DNA from: Neomelitea salexigens DSM 19753
Lineage (GTDB): Bacteria > Pseudomonadota > Gammaproteobacteria > Pseudomonadales > Spongiibacteraceae
Direction of reading: 5' to 3'
Length of the DNA: 47,672 nucleotides
Assembly (NCBI RefSeq): GCF_000422345.1
Contig: NZ_AULP01000015.1
Span: forward strand, 1 to 47,672
Shown: piece after piece, positions 7,043 to 15,128 of the stretch
Position numbering within the stretch: the first letter of the stretch is position 1
Layout of the letters: each line of letters starts with the position of its first letter
Made by a program: the position numbers and the translations under genes
The notes under the pieces: generated by a model
Told to the model about the DNA's origin: nothing
What the model saw: only the letters and a program-made list of their open reading frames with translations
Database searches by the model: none

Positions 7043-9190
7043 ATGACTGGAACATTCAACTACGAAAAAGATAGCGACAACATCGTAACGGTGACTATGG
7101 ACATGAGCGGTCCGGTCAATGCGATGAACGACGAATATGTAGCGCTGATGGGTGAGACTATTGACCGCCTGGAAGCGGAGCGCGAATCCATTGCCGGTGT
7201 GGTACTCACGTCTGCAAAAAGCAGTTTCTTTGCTGGCGGTGATATCAAAAGCATGCTCAGCCTGAAGCCCGGTGAGGGCGAGGCAGAGATGTTTGAGATG
7301 AACCTCAAGATCAAAGGCATGCTGCGCCGCATGGAGAAACTGGGTCGCCCAGTGGTTGCGGCCATTAACGGTGCGGCGCTCGGCGGCGGTTACGAGATTT
7401 GCCTGGCCTGCCACCACCGCGTTGCACTCGACAGCAAGGCCGTACAAGTGGGCCTGCCGGAAGTGAGCCTGGGCTTGCTGCCCGGCGGTGGCGGTATCGT
7501 GCGCATGGTGAACAAATTTGGTGTTGAGCGCGCCATTATGCCGCTGCTGGAAGGCACCCGCTTTAATGCCAAGAAAGCACTGGAAGCCGGTTTGGTTGAA
7601 GAGCTGGCTGACGACGTGCCAAGCATGATCAGCAAAGCCAAGGCGTGGATCAAAGCCAACCCAGAGGCGATGAACCCCTGGGATGCGAAGGGCTTTAAAA
7701 TTCCTGGCGGCAACGCCAAGAACCCGAAGATCACCCAAATGCTGCAGGGTGCTAACCCCATGCTGTTCCAAAAAACGCGGGGCTTGGTGCCAGCGCCCGT
7801 TAAGATTTTGGATGTGATTGCGGATGCTCTGCGTGTCGACTTTGACACCGCAATGGAAATTGAGGCGCGGGTTTTTGTTGGCTTGGTGACCACGCCAGTT
7901 GCCAAGAACCTGATGAGCTTCTTCCTGCAAATGAATCAGGTGAACGGCGGCGGCAGTCGCCCGGCAGGCATCGAGAAAACCGCTGTGAAGAAAGTCGGTA
8001 TTCTCGGCGCCGGTATGATGGGACAGGGGATTGCCTATGTGTCAGCGATGGCTGGCATCGAGGTCATCCTGAAAGATATCAGTCAGGATGCGGCGGACAA
8101 GGGTAAGGCTTACAGCGATACACTGCTGACCAAGCGTGTTGCCCGTGGACGCATGACCGAAGAGAAAAAAGCATCAGTGCTGGGCCTGATTACCCCTACG
8201 GATAACGCCGACCTGCTCGAAGGCTGCGACCTGATTATTGAGGCAGTGTTTGAAAACGTTGACCTTAAACATAAGATCACGGAAGAGCTGCAGGGCAAGC
8301 TGGCTGAAAACGGCGTGTGGGGCTCAAACACCTCAACCCTGCCTATTACCCTGCTGGCAGAGCCGGCAAAGCGCCCGGAGAACTTCATCGGTATTCACTT
8401 CTTCTCGCCCGTCGACAAGATGCCACTGGTGGAAATTATTACCGGCGAACAGACTTCTGACGAAACCCTGGCGCGAGCGTTTGACTACGCTCAGCAGATT
8501 CGCAAAACGCCGATTGTGGTCAACGACTCGCGTGGCTTCTTTACCTCGCGCGTATTCGCTACCTATATCGAGGAAGGGGCGCAACTCATTGAAGAAGGCG
8601 TTGATCCGGTATTGATCGAAAATCTGGGTCGCGCTGTGGGGATGCCGGTTGGCCCGCTCGCCGTACAAGACGAAGTGAGTCAGCAATTGGCGGTGAAGGT
8701 GAGCGAAACGAATCGCGAACTGGACGAGCGCCTCGGTGACAAGTTTGCCGGAGAAACGGCCAGCTACCGCATTGCCAGCAAAATGCTGAATGAATACGGC
8801 CGCGGCGGTCGCGCCCATGGCGGCGGTTACTACGACTACCCAGAAGGTGGCGAAAAGCAGTTGTGGTCGGAGCTTTACTCGCTGTACCACAAGCCCGAGG
8901 TGGACCTGCCCGTAGACGATATTAAAGACCGTTTGCTGTTTAGGCAGATTGTTGAGTCGCTGCGCTGCTACGAAGAAAACGTGGTGAACCAAGTGGCGGA
9001 TGCCAATATCGGCTCCATAATGGGCATTGGTTTCCCGCCTCACACCGGGGGTGTTTTGCAGTACGTGAATACCTACGGCTTGAAAGCCTTTGCCACGCGA
9101 TTGGCCGAGCTGGAAAGCCGCTACGGCGAGCGCTTCGCTGCACCGCAAGTCCTGCTCGACAAGGCTGAAAAAGGCGAGACCTTCGCCTAA
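7043..9190 (+). CDS. Multifunctional 3-hydroxyacyl-CoA dehydrogenase / enoyl-CoA hydratase (FadB/FadJ-like)
   Basis: The 715-residue protein fuses two activities. The N-terminal crotonase domain (about residues 1-190) hydrates enoyl-CoA and carries the oxyanion-hole sequence AALGGGYEICLA and the Glu in GLPEVSLGLLPGGGG. The NAD-binding 3-hydroxyacyl-CoA dehydrogenase domain starts near residue 318 with KVGILGAGMMGQGIAY. It continues with SNTSTLPIT, the catalytic His region FIGIHFFSPVDKM, and NDSRGFFTSR, followed by two C-terminal dehydrogenase domains. The length is normal for FadB/FadJ. The start at 7043 has an aggtaag upstream. It forms a complex-type pair with the thiolase just upstream. 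Its stop codon overlaps the end of the convergent lysR gene by four bases. Confidence 0.93.
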   Translation: MTGTFNYEKDSDNIVTVTMDMSGPVNAMNDEYVALMGETIDRLEAERESIAGVVLTSAKSSFFAGGDIKSMLSLKPGEGEAEMFEMNLKIKGMLRRMEKLGRPVVAAINGAALGGGYEICLACHHRVALDSKAVQVGLPEVSLGLLPGGGGIVRMVNKFGVERAIMPLLEGTRFNAKKALEAGLVEELADDVPSMISKAKAWIKANPEAMNPWDAKGFKIPGGNAKNPKITQMLQGANPMLFQKTRGLVPAPVKILDVIADALRVDFDTAMEIEARVFVGLVTTPVAKNLMSFFLQMNQVNGGGSRPAGIEKTAVKKVGILGAGMMGQGIAYVSAMAGIEVILKDISQDAADKGKAYSDTLLTKRVARGRMTEEKKASVLGLITPTDNADLLEGCDLIIEAVFENVDLKHKITEELQGKLAENGVWGSNTSTLPITLLAEPAKRPENFIGIHFFSPVDKMPLVEIITGEQTSDETLARAFDYAQQIRKTPIVVNDSRGFFTSRVFATYIEEGAQLIEEGVDPVLIENLGRAVGMPVGPLAVQDEVSQQLAVKVSETNRELDERLGDKFAGETASYRIASKMLNEYGRGGRAHGGGYYDYPEGGEKQLWSELYSLYHKPEVDLPVDDIKDRLLFRQIVESLRCYEENVVNQVADANIGSIMGIGFPPHTGGVLQYVNTYGLKAFATRLAELESRYGERFAAPQVLLDKAEKGETFA

Positions 9191-10122
9191 GCCGACAATG
9201 AGCTGCCGGCGTTCTTCGGCAGCTCTTTCTCTAATTCTTCGCAACACTGCACAAGCTGTTCCCGCAGCCAGTTGATGCTGGGCTCGTGGTCGGCATTTTT
9301 GTGCCAGAACATATGCAACTCCAAAGCGGCGCAGTCGAAGGGCAGGGGCTTGCTGTGCCAGGGGCCAAGTTGGGCCAGGCTCTGGGGAATGGCCGCAAGG
9401 TCATCGCTGCGTGCCAACAGGGATGGCAGGCTGGAGTAGTGTTGCAGGCGCAGGGCGATACGTCGTTGGTGGCCAAGGCTGCGCAGCGCCAGATCGATAT
9501 GCCCCGAGCCGCGGCTGCGACTGGAGATATGAATATGACGCGCGGCCAGAAAGTCCTCCAGACTCAGCTCGCGTTTGGCGAGCGGATGGTCGCGGCGCAT
9601 CACGCAAACGTAGTGGTCGCGGCGAAGGGGTTTCGATACCAGTTCACTGTGGTTGATCAGCGGCGCGTCAATCGCGAGCTGCAGCTCGCCAGCCGCCAGT
9701 GCCAGGGGGATTTCCCGTCGACGCATAAATTCCACTTCCAGGTTGATGCCGGGCGCGTGTTTGGCCAGCCGTTCCAGCAGGCGAGGGAGTAGGAAGATTT
9801 CGGCCTGCTCGGTGGTATGCAGGCGCAGCGTTTGTTTTGCCGTTGTGGCATCGAATTGCTGGCGGGTTTGTACGCACTGTTCCAGGCCCTGCAAGGCGTC
9901 GCGGATCGGCGTGATCAACTGCCGAGCCAGCGGCGTCGGGCTCATGCCCTGCGGGCTGCGCACGAACAATGGGTCGTCGAGGGTGTTGCGCAGTCGCGTG
10001 AGGGCATTGCTAACGGCGGGCTGAGTAACATGCAAAACACCCGCCGCGCGCGTGAGGCTGTGGTGGGTGTAAATGGCATCAAAGACGATAAATAGGTTTA
10101 GGTCGATGCGAGAGAGGTTCAT
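9187..10122 (-). CDS. LysR-family transcriptional regulator
   Basis: The 311-residue regulator begins MNLSRIDLNLFIVFDAI. It has a winged helix-turn-helix at about residues 18-60 (SLTRAAGVLHVTQPAVSNALTRLR), followed by the substrate-binding LysR domain with FLLPRLLERLAKHAPGINLEVEF. I chose ATG at 10122 because aaggtgag lies four to five bases upstream; an in-frame GTG at 10131 is possible. It is divergent from the histidine phosphatase/acyl-CoA dehydrogenase operon across a 106-base AT-rich gap, the usual arrangement for a LysR protein and its target. Its 3' end overlaps that of the beta-oxidation operon and contains that operon's terminator hairpin. The inducer is unknown. Confidence 0.92.
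   Translation of the reverse strand: MNLSRIDLNLFIVFDAIYTHHSLTRAAGVLHVTQPAVSNALTRLRNTLDDPLFVRSPQGMSPTPLARQLITPIRDALQGLEQCVQTRQQFDATTAKQTLRLHTTEQAEIFLLPRLLERLAKHAPGINLEVEFMRRREIPLALAAGELQLAIDAPLINHSELVSKPLRRDHYVCVMRRDHPLAKRELSLEDFLAARHIHISSRSRGSGHIDLALRSLGHQRRIALRLQHYSSLPSLLARSDDLAAIPQSLAQLGPWHSKPLPFDCAALELHMFWHKNADHEPSINWLREQLVQCCEELEKELPKNAGSSLSA
9200..9232 (+). terminator. Terminator hairpin of the thiolase-FadB operon, inside lysR coding sequence
   Basis: GAGCTGCCG (9200-9208) and CGGCAGCTC (9217-9225) are a perfect 9-bp inverted repeat with an 8-base loop. It is followed on the plus strand by a T-rich tail, tttctct. It lies ten bases after the FadB-like stop and within the last codons of the convergent lysR gene. 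Confidence 0.7.
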
Positions 10123-10228
10123 TTCGCTCACCTTGCTATAAGTTTCGATGATGATAACCGATAAGATAAATAAATTTCTTTAATTATTATCAGCTAGGTA
10201 GACTCCGTGTAGATGTTCAGGAGGCGAT
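10123..10228. promoter_or_regulatory. AT-rich divergent promoter region, candidate LysR operator
   Basis: This 106-base gap separates lysR from the divergent phosphatase operon. It is much AT-richer than its surroundings and contains GATAA (10165-10169) and TTATC (10187-10191) as inverted arms. LysR regulators normally bind partial dyads in such gaps. The dyad is short and could be chance; no clear -35/-10 pair stands out. Confidence 0.3.
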
Positions 10229-10888
10229 ATGAGCGAAGTGTATGTCGTGCGGCATGGTCAGGCAGCCTTTGGCACCGATGACTACGACCGCCTAACCGAG
10301 GTTGGCTGGGAGCAGTCGCGTTTGCTGGGAGAATACTGCCACGGCCGCGACCTGCATTTTGACGCGGTCTATACCGGCAGTATGCGCCGCCACCGCGAAA
10401 CGCTGGCGGGCGTGAAGGATGTGTTGGCCACGACACCCGAGGCCACGGTATTACCGGGGTTAAACGAATATGACTTCCACTCCTTGGTTGATGCGTATTT
10501 ACCCAGCCTCGACGAAGACATCGACCTGAAGGACGCCCGCGATTTTTACCGCTTACTGCGCCGCGCACTGCTGGCATGGAGCCGGGATGAAATAGCGGGC
10601 GTCAGCGAAAGCTGGCAACAGTTTGAACAGCGGGTGCGAGACACCTTGACGGAAATTGGCAGCCAGCGTGGCCGCGTGTTGGTGGTGACATCCGGTGGGG
10701 CGAGCAGTGCGATATTGCGCGAGGTGCTCACCTTGGATGTAAACACCATGATCCAGTTGAATTTGCAGGCGAAAAATACCGGCATCAGTCAGTACTTCTG
10801 CAAGGCGGGCCACTATCAGTTGAACAGTTTCAATGGCGTTCCCCATTTGGAGCGTCCGCAGGACCGCCACTTAATTACCTATACCTAA
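10229..10888 (+). CDS. Histidine phosphatase family protein (phosphoglycerate mutase-like)
   Basis: The 219-residue protein has the branch-1 histidine phosphatase motif VVRHGQA at residues 6-12, with the phospho-accepting His. It also has a central arginine/glutamate region (YTGSMRRHRETLAG) and the second catalytic His position near VVTSGGASSAI, where the usual His is not obvious: the family normally shows SHG or THG and here SGG is seen. The start has a strong aggagg six bases upstream. It is the first gene of the operon with an acyl-CoA dehydrogenase and an APH-type kinase. Substrate unknown; the kinase neighbour makes a phosphorylated acyl intermediate or by-product possible. The missing second His leaves activity open. 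Confidence 0.85.
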   Translation: MSEVYVVRHGQAAFGTDDYDRLTEVGWEQSRLLGEYCHGRDLHFDAVYTGSMRRHRETLAGVKDVLATTPEATVLPGLNEYDFHSLVDAYLPSLDEDIDLKDARDFYRLLRRALLAWSRDEIAGVSESWQQFEQRVRDTLTEIGSQRGRVLVVTSGGASSAILREVLTLDVNTMIQLNLQAKNTGISQYFCKAGHYQLNSFNGVPHLERPQDRHLITYT

Positions 10889-10930
10889 TTACCTACACCG
10901 CATTGGCCAGGGCTGCGGCCCAAGGAGAAT

Positions 10931-12163
10931 ATGATGGATTTACGATCCTCTGCGAAAGCGCAAGATCTGCTGGCGCGTTTAAAAGACTTTATGGACGCGC
11001 ATATCTACCCGAATGAGAAGGCCTATGCCGAGCAGCTGGCCGAGGCCAGTAATCGCTATGCGCCGATGCCACTGATGGACGAGCTAAAAGCCAAGGCGAA
11101 GGCGGCCGGGCTGTGGAATTTGTTTGTGCCGGAAGAGTACGGCCAGTACAGCGAGTGCGGCGGCTTGAGCTTTCTGGACTACGCCCCCCTGTGTGAGGAA
11201 ATGGGGCGAGTGCTGTGGGCGGCAGAAGTTTTTAACTGCAGCGCGCCGGACACCGGCAATATGGAAGTATTTATGAAATACGCCACTGACGCGCAGCGCG
11301 AGCGCTGGTTAACGCCGCTGTTGGCTGGTGAGATTCGCTCGTCCTACGCCATGACGGAACCGCAGGTGGCGTCCAGTGATGCCACTAATATTGAACTGCG
11401 CATCGAAAAAGACGGCGACGAGTGGGTGCTTAATGGTCGCAAGTGGTTCATCACCGGGGCGATGAACGAGCGCACCAAAATTTTTATCGTGATGGGTAAA
11501 TCTGACCCCGATAACCCCAGCCGACACAAGCAGCAGACACAAGTGCTGGTGCCTAAAGGCACGCCGGGTATGGAGATTATTCGCCCGCTGACAACCTTCG
11601 GTTACGATGATGCGCCGGTGGGCCACGCCGAGATGCGCTTTACTAATGTGCGTGTACCGCTGGAAAATGTCTTGCTGGGTGAGGGGCGCGGCTTTGAAAT
11701 TGCCCAAGGGCGTCTAGCACCCGGGCGTATGCATCACTGTATGCGGTTGATCGGCGCCGCCCAACGCTCCCTGGAGCTGGCCTGTCAGCGCGCGGTATCG
11801 CGAACCACCTTTGGTCGCACGCTGAGCCGCCATCAGTCGGTTCGCGAGGATATTTCGCGCAGTTTTTCTGAAATAGAAATGGCGCGCCTGCTCATTTTAA
11901 AAACCTGCAAACTGATCGACGAGCAGGGTCCCATGGCCACGGTGGACATGATTGCCGCAACGAAAACCACGGTGCCCTTGCTGGTGCAAACGGTGATCGA
12001 TCGCTGCATGCAATTGCACGGTGCGGGCGGCTTTACCGAAGACTATATGATGGCCGAGGCCTTCAACTATGCGCGCTGGTGCCGCCAGGCTGACGGCCCG
12101 GATCAGGTACACCAAATGGCGCTGGGCAAGCAGATTATCAACCGCTTTAGCGGTGAGGCATAA
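10931..12163 (+). CDS. Acyl-CoA dehydrogenase, ACAD10/11-like
   Basis: The 410-residue FAD-dependent protein has the full acyl-CoA dehydrogenase fold: an N-terminal helical domain, the FAD-contacting SYAMTEPQVASSDATN (138-153) and WFITGAMNE (172-180), and the C-terminal helical domain with LHGAGGFTED. GRMHHCMR (265-272) is characteristic of ACAD10/11-type proteins. At the usual catalytic Glu position the sequence is ADGPDQVH (387-394), with Asp388 in place of Glu, again as in ACAD10/11. Those enzymes act with an APH-type kinase domain to convert 4-hydroxyacyl-CoA through a 4-phospho intermediate. The next gene, 12 bases downstream, is such a kinase. Two ATGs overlap at the start (10931 and 10934) behind aaggag; either is possible. 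Confidence 0.9.
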   Translation: MMDLRSSAKAQDLLARLKDFMDAHIYPNEKAYAEQLAEASNRYAPMPLMDELKAKAKAAGLWNLFVPEEYGQYSECGGLSFLDYAPLCEEMGRVLWAAEVFNCSAPDTGNMEVFMKYATDAQRERWLTPLLAGEIRSSYAMTEPQVASSDATNIELRIEKDGDEWVLNGRKWFITGAMNERTKIFIVMGKSDPDNPSRHKQQTQVLVPKGTPGMEIIRPLTTFGYDDAPVGHAEMRFTNVRVPLENVLLGEGRGFEIAQGRLAPGRMHHCMRLIGAAQRSLELACQRAVSRTTFGRTLSRHQSVREDISRSFSEIEMARLLILKTCKLIDEQGPMATVDMIAATKTTVPLLVQTVIDRCMQLHGAGGFTEDYMMAEAFNYARWCRQADGPDQVHQMALGKQIINRFSGEA

Positions 12164-12175
12164 AAAGGAGGGAAT

Positions 12176-13201
12176 ATGGCAGCTTTTGATCTCGATACCG
12201 ACGCGCTATGCGCCTACCTGGAAACATCCATCGATGGATTTTCCGGGCCACTTACCGCAGAAAAATTTCCCGGAGGGCAGTCCAATCCCACCTACCGCAT
12301 TGATGCGGCAAGTGGAGCCTATGTGCTGCGCCGCAAGCCGCCGGGTAAGCTGCTTAAATCGGCACACGCGGTGGATCGCGAGTTTAGGGTGATGTCGGCG
12401 CTGGCCGGCAGCAAGGTGCCTGTGCCGACTATGCGCATTCTCTGCGAGGATGAGCAGGTGATTGGCTCCATGTTTTATTTGATGGACTATCTCGACGGCG
12501 ACATTTACTGGAACGCCGCGCTGCCGGAGCTTGACCCTGAGCGCCGCAGCGCGATGTACGACAATATGAATCAGCTCCTTGCTGATTTGCACAATGTCGA
12601 TGTCGACGCTGTTGGTCTGTCGGACTACGGCAAGCCCGGCAGCTACTTTGCCCGGCAACTGGATCGCTGGACCAAGCAATATCGGGCCAGTGAAACCGAG
12701 CGCCTGGAGCCGGTAGAAACCCTCATCAGCTATCTGGAGGCGAATTTGCCCGAGGATGACGGCCAGGTGTGTTTGGTGCACGGCGATTTCCGGCTGGACA
12801 ATATGATGTTCGCCAAGGGCGGCACCGATATTATCGCACTGCTGGATTGGGAGCTCTCTACCCTGGGCCACCCCTATGCAGACCTCGCCTATCAGTGTAT
12901 GCAGTGGCGCCTGCCTGGCAGTGCCGCAATCCCCGGCTTGGGGGATGTGGACCGCGAAGCACTGGGTATTCCCAGCGAAAAAGACTATGTGCGCCGCTAC
13001 TGTGAGCGCCGCGGTATCAGTGCTATTGATGATTGGGTATTCTACCTGGCCTTTTCATTCTTTCGCCTCAGTGCCATTTTGCAGGGTGTTTATAAACGCG
13101 CTCTCGATGGCAATGCCTCCAACGACAAGGCAAAACAGCTGGGTGGTATGACTGCCCCGCTGGCGCAAATGGGCGTTCAGGTGGTAGAGCAGGGGGCGTG
13201 A
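12176..13201 (+). CDS. APH-like phosphotransferase (ACAD11 kinase-domain / LvaA-like)
   Basis: The 341-residue protein belongs to the aminoglycoside phosphotransferase-like kinase superfamily. The N-lobe has FPGGQSNPTYRI as glycine-rich loop (31-42) and YVLRRKPPG with the ATP-binding Lys near residue 54. The catalytic loop is HGDFRLDN (202-209) and the metal-binding DWE is at 224-226, with LSTLGHPYADLAY following. This close variant, with VLRRKPPGKLLKSAHAVDREF, is the form found in the kinase domain of ACAD10/11 and in LvaA-like proteins, not in drug-resistance enzymes. It would phosphorylate the hydroxyl of a 4-hydroxyacyl-CoA for the dehydrogenase encoded just upstream. The start at 12176 has aaggaggg upstream. 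Confidence 0.9.
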   Translation: MAAFDLDTDALCAYLETSIDGFSGPLTAEKFPGGQSNPTYRIDAASGAYVLRRKPPGKLLKSAHAVDREFRVMSALAGSKVPVPTMRILCEDEQVIGSMFYLMDYLDGDIYWNAALPELDPERRSAMYDNMNQLLADLHNVDVDAVGLSDYGKPGSYFARQLDRWTKQYRASETERLEPVETLISYLEANLPEDDGQVCLVHGDFRLDNMMFAKGGTDIIALLDWELSTLGHPYADLAYQCMQWRLPGSAAIPGLGDVDREALGIPSEKDYVRRYCERRGISAIDDWVFYLAFSFFRLSAILQGVYKRALDGNASNDKAKQLGGMTAPLAQMGVQVVEQGA

Positions 13202-13250
13202 GTGCTGTGGGTCGCAACGATGGCGGCCTCAGTCCTATCAGGAGAGATTC

Positions 13251-14033
13251 ATGACAGACCGACAAACCGTAATGTTGAGTAGCGAGGGAGCGGTAGCCAC
13301 CATCCTTCTCAATCGCCCCGACTCGCTCAATGCCTTTACCCGTGAAATGCGCAGTGACTTGCTGACAGCGTTGCAAGAGGTCAGCCAGGACAGCGCCATA
13401 CGCGTGGTGGTGCTTGGCGCTCAAGGGCGCGGGTTTTCCTCGGGTGCAGACTTGTCTGAGGGCCCGGGCCCCGGTCAGAGTGTCGAGCGGCAACTGCTCG
13501 ATGAATACCTGCCTATTTTCACAATGATCGCTTCAATGGAGCAGACGGTTATTGCGGCGGTGCCCGGGGTGATGGCTGGTATTGGCGCGGCGCTGGCCAT
13601 GCACTGCGACCTGTCAGTCATGGCCGACAGCGGCAGCATGGTGATGGCATTTACCAATATTGGCTTGGTACCCGACGGCGGCGCCAGCTGGAATTTATTG
13701 CGCGGCATGGGCTATCAACGCGCCTTTGCCTTTATTGCTGAAGGTGGGCGTTTGGATGCGGGCCAGTGCCTGGAGCTCGGTTTGGTGAACAAGCTGGCGG
13801 CTGCCGACAAGGTTTTGAGCGACGCACAGTCGTGGGCGGCAGCCCTGGCCGAGCGAGCGCCGATCGCACTGCGCGAGACCAAGGCGCTGTTGCGCGGCGC
13901 GGCGGCGCAGAGTTTTCAGCAAACGTTTATGGCGGAAGCGCGGTCGCAGAACACTTGCCTTGGCAGTGAAGATGCCGCGGAGGCCATCGGCGCCTTTTTG
14001 GAAAAGCGCCAGCCGGTATTCAATGGTAAGTAG
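13251..14033 (+). CDS. Enoyl-CoA hydratase/isomerase family protein (PaaG/PaaF-like)
   Basis: The 260-residue crotonase-fold protein has the typical N-terminal ATILLNRPDSLNAFTREM and the CoA-binding RGFSSGADLSEG. The oxyanion-hole region is AAVPGVMAGIGAALAMHCDLSVMA, followed by IGLVPDGGASWNL. Such proteins hydrate or isomerise enoyl-CoA. The Asp in GLVPDGG and the general layout resemble 2,3-dehydroadipyl-CoA hydratase/isomerases such as PaaG. It is the fourth gene of the phosphatase-dehydrogenase-kinase operon with a 49-base gap and aggagag as ribosome-binding site. The exact substrate is unknown; a product of 4-hydroxyacyl-CoA conversion would fit the context. Confidence 0.9.
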   Translation: MTDRQTVMLSSEGAVATILLNRPDSLNAFTREMRSDLLTALQEVSQDSAIRVVVLGAQGRGFSSGADLSEGPGPGQSVERQLLDEYLPIFTMIASMEQTVIAAVPGVMAGIGAALAMHCDLSVMADSGSMVMAFTNIGLVPDGGASWNLLRGMGYQRAFAFIAEGGRLDAGQCLELGLVNKLAAADKVLSDAQSWAAALAERAPIALRETKALLRGAAAQSFQQTFMAEARSQNTCLGSEDAAEAIGAFLEKRQPVFNGK

Positions 14034-14080
14034 CAAGCACGGCATGAGTGCACATAATAACGATTGATAGGGAGTGGATT

Positions 14081-14845
14081 ATGGCCAATGAAGTTATCGT
14101 TGCGGTTGAAGACGGGGTGATGCTGATCACCATCAATCGCCCGGAGGCAAAAAACTCGGTCAATTTGGCCGTTGCCAAAGGGATTGCGGCCGCGATGGAA
14201 GAGCTGGACAGCAATGATGAGATTCGCGCTGCGATACTCACTGGCGCAGAGGGAACCTTTTGTTCCGGTATGGACCTGAAAGCCTTTGTCACCGGCGAGC
14301 TGCCCATTATTGAAGGCCGTGGTTTTGCCGGGCTTGTTGAAGCGCCGCCGCGCAAGCCGCTTATCGCCGCTGTTGAGGGCTTCGCGTTGGCGGGCGGTTT
14401 TGAGCTGGCGATTAGCTGCGACATGATCGTGAGCGCCGGTAACGCCAAGTTTGGTATTCCCGAGGTTAAGCGCGGGCTGGTTGCCGGGGCGGGTGGCTTG
14501 TTAAAACTGCCACGGCAAATTCCTCGCCGGGTGGCGATGGAATTGGCCTTGACCGGCGATGCCATCGACGCTCAGCGCGCGTATGATCTCGGCCTGATAA
14601 ACCGCGTGGTTGAGGCGGGCGCAGCGCTGGCAACTGCTCGTGAGTTAGCCGATAAAATTGCTGCCAACGGGCCGATGGCGGTACTGGCCAGTAAGCAGAT
14701 TATGAACGAGTCGGAAGAGTGGTCATCGGAAGAGATGTTCAATAAACAAAATGATATCGCATTGCCAGTCTTTGCCAGCAAGGACGCGATTGAAGGCGCG
14801 ACTGCCTTCGCCGAAAAGCGCCCACCCAAATGGCGGGGGCACTAG
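14081..14845 (+). CDS. Crotonase/enoyl-CoA hydratase family protein
   Basis: The 254-residue protein starts at MANEVIVAVEDGV; ATG 14081 has agggag upstream, whereas an earlier in-frame ATG at 14048 has no support. It shows LITINRPEAKNSVNLAV, GTFCSGMDLKAFV, EGFALAGGFELAISCDMIV (oxyanion hole) and FGIPEVKRGLVAGAGG (catalytic Glu), so the crotonase active-site residues are in place. It resembles the FadB1x/carnitinyl-type hydratases annotated in fatty acid and steroid catabolic clusters. It is the last gene of the operon and is followed by a strong terminator. Function beyond enoyl-CoA hydratase class is not certain. Confidence 0.9.
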   Translation: MANEVIVAVEDGVMLITINRPEAKNSVNLAVAKGIAAAMEELDSNDEIRAAILTGAEGTFCSGMDLKAFVTGELPIIEGRGFAGLVEAPPRKPLIAAVEGFALAGGFELAISCDMIVSAGNAKFGIPEVKRGLVAGAGGLLKLPRQIPRRVAMELALTGDAIDAQRAYDLGLINRVVEAGAALATARELADKIAANGPMAVLASKQIMNESEEWSSEEMFNKQNDIALPVFASKDAIEGATAFAEKRPPKWRGH

Positions 14846-14862
14846 GTCAGTACGAGTACGCT

Positions 14863-14891
14863 AAAAACCCGGCCCAGCGCCGGGTTTTTTT
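14863..14891 (+). terminator. Rho-independent terminator of the acyl-CoA dehydrogenase operon
   Basis: AAACCCGGC and GCCGGGTTT flank a five-base loop and are followed by a run of T; A residues precede the stem, so it could work in both directions. It closes the operon that starts with the histidine phosphatase. The following 237 bases before the lipase gene hold no gene that I can support. Confidence 0.9.
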
Positions 14892-15128
14892 ATCGCTGAA
14901 ATTAGACCGGGTGGACGGTGCAAATTGTGTTCAACAGCACAATTTTTCTCACCGCACTTGCTCAATGATAATTAGCTGCTATGTTACTTTTCGGTAATGT
15001 TTTCGGCGATTACTTGTCGCCGTGTCTTACTCATGCCTGTTGGCGTCGGCTGAATAGGCCATAACGGCGCCGTATTGAGCGCTTGCCTTAGTGGCGAGTG
15101 AACATAATAAAAAAATGGAGAAAGCAGC

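Noticed and set aside
7022-9247. Long open frames on the minus strand (7022-7930 and 8333-9247)
   Set aside because: They lie opposite the well-conserved FadB-like gene, lack domain signatures and have no ribosome-binding sites; they are shadows of a GC-rich gene.
12176-13201. An aminoglycoside-resistance kinase
   Set aside because: The fold is APH-like, but the sequence variant and the adjacent ACAD gene point to acyl-CoA metabolism.
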